Shown here piece after piece: positions 58,383-64,000 of a stretch of 64,000 nt of DNA. The notes beneath the pieces are model-generated. The model was not told where the DNA came from, did not search any database, and saw only the letters and a program-made list of their open reading frames with translations. How positions within the stretch are numbered: position 1 is the first letter of the stretch; every line of letters starts with the position of its first letter. This DNA comes from Nitrospirillum viridazoti CBAmc. GTDB lineage: Bacteria; Pseudomonadota; Alphaproteobacteria; Azospirillales; Azospirillaceae. Both the position numbers and the translations under genes were made by a program. The DNA lies in NCBI RefSeq assembly GCF_000730165.1, contig NZ_CP022110.1, positions 612,501-676,500 of the forward strand. Direction: 5' to 3'.

Positions 58383-60086
58383 ATGTCTTTATCGAACATT
58401 CGCATTGTCCATAAGATATTGATAATTGTTGGCTTGTTGTCTGCCATCTTGATTTATGTCGGTTACACGGGGTACCACAGCGCCGTCACGCTGGGCATGG
58501 CGGGGCAGGACATCGACGATGCGGATGGCCAGGCGCTGCGGGCCTCTCGCATGAACAATACCCTGTTGACGCTCAACCGTTCTCAATACCGGATCGGCTT
58601 GGACGCATCGCAGGAATCGATGGCGACGGTTGAAAAGTCGGTGGCTGAAAGTCGCGCCCTTTTCGAACGCAGCCTGGATGACCTGCGGTCCAGCGCCGAT
58701 TCCCAGGAACAGGAAATGCTGCGCGGGGTCGCCGACGGTTATGCCGCCTTCGTGACCAGCCTGGAAACGACGATGGAGAAGGCGCGCGCCCTGGGCGGGG
58801 TGGTGCCGACGGCGGACCAGATGGCCCTCATCACCTCAGTCAAGGAAGGCCGGACCCTGGTCGATCAGCTGCAGCAGCGGATCCGGGCGCTGGCGGAACA
58901 TTATGACAAGGCGGGGACGGACATGGCGCACCGGGGCCAGGTCATGGCGGACGGCGCCAAGCGCACCATGCTGATCGGCACGGCCGCCGGCACCCTTTTG
59001 GGCATCGCGCTGGGCCTGTTCATCGGTCATGTCGGCGTGGCCCGTCCCATCGCCGCCACCGTGGATTGCCTGCAGCGCCTGGCGGCCGGGGACGTGGGCT
59101 TCACCGTCTTCGGCATGGGGCGCAAGGATGAGCTGGGGGCGGTGGCGGAGACCATGCAGGTCTTCAAGACCAACATCCTGCGCACCCGGGAGATGGAGGC
59201 CGCCGCGAGGGAGCAGGAGCAGCGCGCTGCGGCTGAAAAGAAAAAGGCGATGGACGAGTTGGCGGACCTGTTCGACGCCAAGGTGGCCGGGGTGGTCCAG
59301 GCGGTTTCTTCCGCCGCCGAGCAACTGTCGTCCACCGCCAGCGCCATGTCGTCCATCGCCGAGGAGACCAACCGCCAGGCCACCACCGTAGCGGTGGCGG
59401 CGGACCAGACGACAGCCAATGTCCAGACCGTGTCCGCGGCCGCCGACCAGCTTTCCTCCTCCATCGGCGAGATCAGCCAGCGCGTCGGCCATTCCAGCGA
59501 GGTGTCCAGCAGCGCGGTGGAGCGAGCGCGGCTGGCCAACGAGATGGTGCGCGGCCTGGCCTCGAATGCGGAGCGTATCGGTCGGGTCATCGAGCTGATC
59601 AGCAATATCGCCAGCCAGACCAACCTGCTGGCCCTCAACGCCACCATCGAGGCGGCGCGGGCGGGTGAGGCCGGCCGGGGCTTCGCGGTCGTGGCGGGCG
59701 AGGTCAAGACCCTGGCGACCCAGACCGCCAAGGCCACTGACGAAATCGTCGCCCAGATCGCGGAAGTCCAGTCCTCCACCCGGCAGGCGGTGGGCGCGAT
59801 CGAGGGCATCGGCGCGGTCATCGATGAGTTGAGCCAGATCTCCAGCGCCATCGCCTCGGCGGTGGAGGAGCAGAGCGCTGCGACGCAGGAGATCGCCCGC
59901 AACGTTGACCAGGCGGCCCATGGCACCCAGGACGTGTCGCGCAGCATCGCCGGCGTCACCGTGGCGTCCGCCGAGGCGGGACAGGCCGCGTCCCTGGTGC
60001 TGGCGGCGGCCAGCGGCCTGGGTCGCAGCTCCGACATCCTGCGCACGGAGGTGGGCAGCTTCATCAGCCGCGTGCGTGCCGCTTAA
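58383..60086 (+). CDS. Methyl-accepting chemotaxis protein
   Basis: A 567-residue receptor. Transmembrane helix 1 is residues about 11-29, the periplasmic part (30-193) is a helical four-helix-bundle-like sensor with no recognised ligand motif, and helix 2 is about 195-216. HAMP ('[16 protein letters not shown]') spans about 217-270, and the signalling hairpin has the tip region '[43 protein letters not shown]'. No CheR-binding pentapeptide ends it (RVRAA). GAGGGGG precedes the ATG. The first 20 codons are AT-rich. No chemotaxis genes lie nearby. Confidence 0.94.
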   Translation: MSLSNIRIVHKILIIVGLLSAILIYVGYTGYHSAVTLGMAGQDIDDADGQALRASRMNNTLLTLNRSQYRIGLDASQESMATVEKSVAESRALFERSLDDLRSSADSQEQEMLRGVADGYAAFVTSLETTMEKARALGGVVPTADQMALITSVKEGRTLVDQLQQRIRALAEHYDKAGTDMAHRGQVMADGAKRTMLIGTAAGTLLGIALGLFIGHVGVARPIAATVDCLQRLAAGDVGFTVFGMGRKDELGAVAETMQVFKTNILRTREMEAAAREQEQRAAAEKKKAMDELADLFDAKVAGVVQAVSSAAEQLSSTASAMSSIAEETNRQATTVAVAADQTTANVQTVSAAADQLSSSIGEISQRVGHSSEVSSSAVERARLANEMVRGLASNAERIGRVIELISNIASQTNLLALNATIEAARAGEAGRGFAVVAGEVKTLATQTAKATDEIVAQIAEVQSSTRQAVGAIEGIGAVIDELSQISSAIASAVEEQSAATQEIARNVDQAAHGTQDVSRSIAGVTVASAEAGQAASLVLAAASGLGRSSDILRTEVGSFISRVRAA

Positions 60087-60133
60087 AAGGGGGCGGGGCC
60101 GGCGGTGATGCCGCTGGCCCCCGCCTTTTCCGG

Positions 60134-60955
60134 TCAGAACACATGCAGCTGGGGCAGGGCGTAGAGACGCGTGGGGGTGCCGTCCTCCGCCGTGGCGCTG
60201 AGCTGCAGGGTGGGATTGCGCCGGTCCAGCTTGCGGCCGAATTCCAGAATGGGCCGTCCCTGGTCGTCGGCTTCCAGCGCTTCCCCCGTATCGAGAGCGG
60301 CATGGACGTGGCAGTGGGCGTCCGGCTCGCAACTGAAGTCCAGTTCGTCGATGCTGGGGACGAAGAAACCCATGACCGGCCCCACGAATTCCTCGATCGC
60401 CTGGTCCAGCACCTTGGCGCCTTGGCGCAATTCGCTGTAGGCGACGGGCTGCTTCCCGTCGGACAGCACCTCCAGCATCACCGTGGCGCGCAGCGACCCC
60501 TTGGCCTGATTGCTGACCAGCTTGGCGTCGGCAGCCTCCCAGTCGGCGCGGTAGGGAATGTAGAAATAGCCGTCGGGCGTGGATTCGATGGCCTCCTCCT
60601 TGCTGTTGTAGACGGCCCACAGCTGGATGGGCAGGGGGCCGGACTTGTCCTTGTCCAGTTGCACCTTGAAGATCATGCGCAGGTGCCGGCCGCTGGCGCC
60701 CTCCATGCGGTCCAGCACCTTCAGGGCCTCCGCCAGCTTGGCGTAAGAGGTCTTGCCGAACTGCTCCCGCGAGGTCACCACCATTTCCGGCACCGCTTCC
60801 GCCGGGGGTTCGGCCTGCGCCGTCGCTGCTTGATCCACCGCTGGCTGCCCCGTCGTTTGGGCACCGGCTGCGCCGGCGCACCCCAAGGCCAGGGCGATCA
60901 GCACCGCCCGCCCATAAAGTATGGCTTTCAAGGATATCCCCATCCTGTCCATCAC
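60134..60955 (-). CDS. Exported protein of unknown function
   Basis: A 273-residue protein; ATG at 60955, or a second ATG at 60943. Signal peptide residues about 8-32 (GAAGA-Q). The mature part has a Gln/Ala/Pro-rich head, then alternating beta-like strands 'HLRMIFKVQLDKDKSGPLPIQLWAVYNS' and 'DGYFYIPYRADWEAADAKLVSNQAKGSLRATVML'. A single pair of cysteines is in 'SCEPDAHCHVH'. I do not recognise the family; it is likely periplasmic. It is convergent with the receptor gene. Confidence 0.65.
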   Translation of the reverse strand: MMDRMGISLKAILYGRAVLIALALGCAGAAGAQTTGQPAVDQAATAQAEPPAEAVPEMVVTSREQFGKTSYAKLAEALKVLDRMEGASGRHLRMIFKVQLDKDKSGPLPIQLWAVYNSKEEAIESTPDGYFYIPYRADWEAADAKLVSNQAKGSLRATVMLEVLSDGKQPVAYSELRQGAKVLDQAIEEFVGPVMGFFVPSIDELDFSCEPDAHCHVHAALDTGEALEADDQGRPILEFGRKLDRRNPTLQLSATAEDGTPTRLYALPQLHVF

Positions 60956-61141
60956 CGGCCCCCATCGGCCGCTCTCTTACTAAGGGTTGTGATTGGGGCG
61001 AGTATAGGGCCGGTTGGCGGTCAATTTTAGTGGTCGCGCCGACTTGCCGCTGCGGGTCGCCGCGCGATTTCCTTGTCAGGCGGGGACACATGGGCGCTAT
61101 ATCAGATTGAATATAGCGCCGCGTCAGGGAAGGGATCGGTC

Positions 61142-61666
61142 ATGCTGCGGAGAACTGCGACAGGAGTGGTGGCGGTGATGATGGCGCTGGTGGCGCCGGC
61201 CCGGGCCCAGATGGCCGACCCCTCCTGCAAAGGTGTCGCTGTGGAATGGCCGGCCGACCTCAAGGCTTGGGGGCTGGCGGCGGTGCCGGTGACGGCCGCG
61301 ACCACCCCGGGCGGACCCCCCGCCCTGATGCCCGGCACGCCGGCGCGGGTGACCCTGGCGGCGAAGGAAGGCGTGACCCTGGCCGTCACCCCGCCCAAGC
61401 CGGCAGGAGAGAAGACCTACGCCGGCATCGTGGCCTTCACCGTGCCCGCTGCGGGTCCCTACCGCATCGCCATCGATGGGGCAGCCTGGATCGACGTGGT
61501 GGCGGACGGCAAGTCGCTGGACAGCACCAGCCACAAGCACGGCCCCAACTGCTCCGGCATCCATAAGGTGGTGGATTTCGGTCTGGCCGCCGGCACCTAC
61601 CAACTGCAACTGACCAACAGCCGGGCATCCACCGTCACCGTGCTGGTGGTGCCGCCGCAAAGCTGA
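61142..61666 (+). CDS. Small exported His/Cys-containing protein
   Basis: A 174-residue protein from the ATG at 61142 (AAGGGA upstream). Signal peptide residues 1-22 (PARA-Q). The mature protein is beta-rich with 'GIVAFTVPAAGPYRIAIDGAAWIDVVADGKSL' and the block 'STSHKHGPNCSGIHKVVDF', with H-x-H-x4-C-x3-H as possible metal ligands. I believe similar proteins have been labelled homogentisate 1,2-dioxygenase in databases, which this size and export make unlikely. Its neighbours in this stretch include TonB and a TonB-dependent receptor. Confidence 0.65.
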   Translation: MLRRTATGVVAVMMALVAPARAQMADPSCKGVAVEWPADLKAWGLAAVPVTAATTPGGPPALMPGTPARVTLAAKEGVTLAVTPPKPAGEKTYAGIVAFTVPAAGPYRIAIDGAAWIDVVADGKSLDSTSHKHGPNCSGIHKVVDFGLAAGTYQLQLTNSRASTVTVLVVPPQS

Positions 61667-61729
61667 ACCCCGCGCCTTTCCGACGCGGCCCCCTGTGCCA
61701 GGGCCGGCGGCGATGCTATATTCCGGAGC

Positions 61730-61960
61730 ATGACCAGCATCTCCGCCCCCAACCCCTACGCCACCGTGGCCGCCGGCCTGCAGTCCAGCAGCGCGCGCGT
61801 GGACCGGGACGCCACGGCCATCGCGGCATCCAAGGGCGGAGACATCAATCCCACCGACGTGGTCAGTCTCAGCAGCGACGCCCTGACCTTCAAGGCCCTG
61901 ACCAAGGTCGCCCAGACGGTGGACGACAACAGCAAGCGGCTGCTGGATATCATGGCCTGA
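61730..61960 (+). CDS. Small conserved-type protein (76 aa)
   Basis: A 76-residue protein from the ATG at 61730, starting 'MTSISAPNPYATVAAGLQSSS'. No signal peptide. The composition, rich in Ser, Ala, Thr and Asn with 'DVVSLSSDALTFKALTKVAQTVDDNSKRLLDIMA' at the end, resembles short helical proteins of unknown role found in alphaproteobacteria. I do not recognise the family. It may be co-transcribed with the preceding exported protein, 63 bases upstream. Confidence 0.6.
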   Translation: MTSISAPNPYATVAAGLQSSSARVDRDATAIAASKGGDINPTDVVSLSSDALTFKALTKVAQTVDDNSKRLLDIMA

Positions 61961-61994
61961 CCGCCCCCTTGGGCGGCCCTCCCCATTTGCTCCG

Positions 61995-62717
61995 TTAGCG
62001 GAAGCGGAACGGCACCGTGAAGCTGAACCGCCCGTCCGTCAGCAGCGCCTCCGGCGGTGTCGGCAGGGGCGCCGCTTGGCTGACGGCGCGCAACGCGATG
62101 TCGTCCAGCACGGCGCTGCCGCTGGACGTCAGGATCATGGCGTCGCGCACCTGACCGTCGGCGGCCACCGTTATGGCCAGCACCACCGTGCCCGCCGCCG
62201 CGACATGGGCGGGCCGATGGCGGGCCAGCGCCTGCCACACGGCGCGGGTATAGGCCTCAAGCACATCCGGCGTTGGCGGATCGGGGGGGCGCCGGACCAC
62301 GGCCGGGGGCGGTGCGTCGGCGGTCCCGGCTTGCGGTGGCGGTGTCTCAGGGACGGGAAGGGCTGCCGCCACGATCGGCGGGGCGGGGGGCGGCTGGCTC
62401 ACGGGGGCTGCGGGGCTCCGCTGCCGTGCCTGGGACGGTGGCGGTTGGCGGGGGGGCCGGACCGGGGGCGTTTCCACCAACCGCGGCGGCGGGGGCAGCA
62501 GCCGGGCCACTACCACGGTTTCGTCCTGCGCGCGGGCTGCCGCCGGCGGGCCCGACAGCCCGGCCATCCAGGTCACCAAGGCGGCCTGGATGGCGAGGGC
62601 GATAAGGGCGGCGAAGACCGCCCCGGCGCGCGGATGCACCGCCCGGCCATAGGCGGCCGGACGAAAGCCGGCCATGACACCGGGCGACACCCAGGACGGG
62701 GCGGTCTTCTGCCTCAT
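61995..62717 (-). CDS. tonB: TonB family energy transducer
   Basis: A 240-residue protein. A membrane helix is at about 32-53, a Pro-rich periplasmic spacer (about 70-150: repeated PPP/PPR) crosses the cell wall, and the C-terminal TonB domain has 'WQALARHRPAHVAAAGTVVLAITVAADGQVRDAMILTSSG' and 'APLPTPPEAL'. It couples inner-membrane energy to the outer-membrane receptor. ExbB and ExbD are not adjacent. It starts 16 bases after the stop of the TonB-dependent receptor on the same strand, so the two are probably co-transcribed. Confidence 0.88.
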   Translation of the reverse strand: MRQKTAPSWVSPGVMAGFRPAAYGRAVHPRAGAVFAALIALAIQAALVTWMAGLSGPPAAARAQDETVVVARLLPPPPRLVETPPVRPPRQPPPSQARQRSPAAPVSQPPPAPPIVAAALPVPETPPPQAGTADAPPPAVVRRPPDPPTPDVLEAYTRAVWQALARHRPAHVAAAGTVVLAITVAADGQVRDAMILTSSGSAVLDDIALRAVSQAAPLPTPPEALLTDGRFSFTVPFRFR

Positions 62718-62733
62718 GCCCGAACCGTCCCCG

Positions 62734-64000
62734 TCAGAACTTGACCGTCAGGCCGGCATTGAACGAGCGCCCCGGGCCGGGCACCGAGCCCAGGGGCGTG
62801 GCGTACTTGGCGGCCCGCCAGTCGCCATAGTCGATGCCGCCCAGCGGCAGGGCATAGGCCTTGTCCATCAGGTTCTCGATGGCGAAGTCCACCCGCACAT
62901 CCCCCCAGGTGTAGCTGCCGCGCAGGTTCACCAGGGTGTAGCCGGGGGTGGTGGGCTCCCGCAGCAGGCGCTCGACCTGCGTCTTGGCGTCGACCATCTG
63001 CACCTCCACCGCCCCGTGCCAGCCGCCCAGCGTGTGGTCCAGGGCGATGCGGCCGTTCAAGGGCATCATGTGATAGAGGCCATCCTCGTCCGATACCGTC
63101 TGGCCCCGGACCCAGCCCAGCACACCGCTGATGCCGATGGCACCATGGTCGGCGTCACGCCAGACGGTGGCCTGGCCCGACAGGTCCACGCCATAGGTAC
63201 GGGCGTCGCGGTTGGCGAACATGACCTTGGCGAAGGGAACGCCGTTGGATACCACCGGGGCCAGCAGGCGCTGGCTGATATAGTCCTCGATATAGCTGTA
63301 GTGGGGGGTCAGGCGGATTTCCCAGGCCGGGGGCGCTGCTGCACCGTCGGCGGGGGGTGCCGCATGCCAGCTGAATGAGGCGCTGACCGTGTTGGCGACC
63401 TCGGGCTTCAGGTCGGGATTGCCGACGTAGTAGTTCCCGTCGCCATTCCAGGTGATCATGCTGCTGGCCATGTTGCCGGTGGACCAGGCATAGCGCTCAT
63501 ACAGGTTGGGGGAGCGGCTTTTGCGGGCGTAGCCCAAATCGACCGTCGCCTGATCGTCGATGGCGTAGCGCAACTCGGCCGTGGCATCGACGTTCGCGTC
63601 CGAGCGGGCGCGGTCGCGGGCGTTGAAGGCGGCGGCGTTGGCGGCGTAGCTGGTGTTGTAGCCCGACACGGTGCCGGTGTTCGTCCACACCGTGTCATTA
63701 CGCAGGCCGGCCAGGCTGCTCCAGCCGCCGCCCCAGGTCCGTTCCCATTCCACGAAGGTGCCCAGGCGGTCGCGCGTGCCGCCGTTGATGGTGTGGAAGG
63801 TGTTGGGGCCCATCATCATGGCCATCATGCCGCCCACCGGCGGCCACCAGTCATCCAGGGCGTAGTGATGGAACTCGCTGCCCAGCCGCAGCGTGTCGGC
63901 GGCGCTGAGCGGAATGTCGGCCTTCACCGTGTAACCGGTGGCGTTGGACCGGGTATTCATGGGCATGCCGCCGCCATCCGAACCGCCCTTGTCCTCCAGA
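62734..64000 (-). CDS. TonB-dependent outer-membrane receptor, C-terminal part
   Basis: The frame runs through the right edge, so only the last 421 or so residues are seen; the plug and N-terminus lie outside. The visible part is a beta-barrel: 'VKADIPLSAADTLRLGSEF', 'YVGNPDLKPEVANTVSASFSW', 'ARTYGVDLSGQATVW', 'YTLVNLRGSYTWGDVRVDFAIENLMDKAY', ending in '...FNAGLTVKF' with the terminal Phe of barrel proteins. A Met-rich loop 'GGMMAMMMGPN' suggests metal, perhaps copper, but the ligand is not known. The tonB gene follows directly. Confidence 0.88.
   Translation of the reverse strand, partial: LEDKGGSDGGGMPMNTRSNATGYTVKADIPLSAADTLRLGSEFHHYALDDWWPPVGGMMAMMMGPNTFHTINGGTRDRLGTFVEWERTWGGGWSSLAGLRNDTVWTNTGTVSGYNTSYAANAAAFNARDRARSDANVDATAELRYAIDDQATVDLGYARKSRSPNLYERYAWSTGNMASSMITWNGDGNYYVGNPDLKPEVANTVSASFSWHAAPPADGAAAPPAWEIRLTPHYSYIEDYISQRLLAPVVSNGVPFAKVMFANRDARTYGVDLSGQATVWRDADHGAIGISGVLGWVRGQTVSDEDGLYHMMPLNGRIALDHTLGGWHGAVEVQMVDAKTQVERLLREPTTPGYTLVNLRGSYTWGDVRVDFAIENLMDKAYALPLGGIDYGDWRAAKYATPLGSVPGPGRSFNAGLTVKF

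Overview
The window is high-GC DNA packed with genes on both strands. It looks like chromosome of an alphaproteobacterium, most likely Rhodospirillales (Azospirillaceae-like). That placement is inferred from gene content and synteny: a PhaR-type polyhydroxyalkanoate regulator, the gpmI-envC-ctpA-divergent polysaccharide deacetylase run, proA-nadD-rsfS-rlmH, smc next to DsbA-like proteins with dciA and mutY, and DUF1194 and DUF3034 proteins. I see no rRNA, convincing tRNA, CRISPR array, insertion sequence, phage gene or replication origin.

0-8 kb: the end of a VOC-fold protein, a TPR/glycosyltransferase-like protein, a 64-residue protein, a small lipoprotein, and a minus-strand prkA-yeaH-spoVR stress-kinase module with an 800-base leader. 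8.8-12.7 kb: a lipoprotein truncated haemoglobin paired with a DUF3034 outer-membrane protein, a YfcG-like glutathione transferase, a CBS-pair protein and a lipoprotein. 12.9-20 kb: genome maintenance and periplasmic thiol chemistry (smc, two DsbA-like proteins, a DciA-like protein, mutY). 20-32 kb: secreted proteins of unknown function, a CX5R phosphatase, an alpha-galactosidase with a LacI-type operator candidate, a GH17-GT2 fusion (NdvB-type beta-glucan synthase), HIT and GST proteins, and a PhaE/PhaC-like polyester synthase pair facing phaR.

33-54 kb: an oxidoreductase, a DJ-1/PfpI protein and a ParDE module, then deacetylase, ctpA, envC and gpmI. An 8.7-kb block follows: arginine dihydrolase-like enzyme with ornithine aminotransferase and an Lrp regulator, a second toxin-antitoxin pair, an aldo/keto reductase, an MgtC/DUF4010 membrane protein, and a flavodoxin with a DUF47-like protein. 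After it the housekeeping run resumes as rlmH, rsfS, nadD and proA, so the block seems to interrupt an otherwise familiar cluster.

53-64 kb: sulfate permease genes cysT-cysW-cysA without a binding-protein gene, a Tat-exported GH1 beta-glucosidase, a chemotaxis receptor behind an AT-rich leader, several exported unknowns, and TonB followed by a TonB-dependent receptor that runs off the right edge.

Themes across the window: carbon storage (phaEC/phaR), arginine-to-glutamate catabolism, envelope maintenance (EnvC, CtpA, deacetylase, NdvB-like, DsbA), glycoside use, and two toxin-antitoxin modules each preceded by a palindromic operator candidate. A less usual pattern is a set of short tandem duplications that overlap stop codons of several unrelated genes. 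I did not find a convincing wholly new multi-gene system; the best leads are the arginine unit, the flavodoxin/DUF47-like pair, the PhaE/PhaC pair, the membrane-tethered DsbA and the stop-codon duplications.
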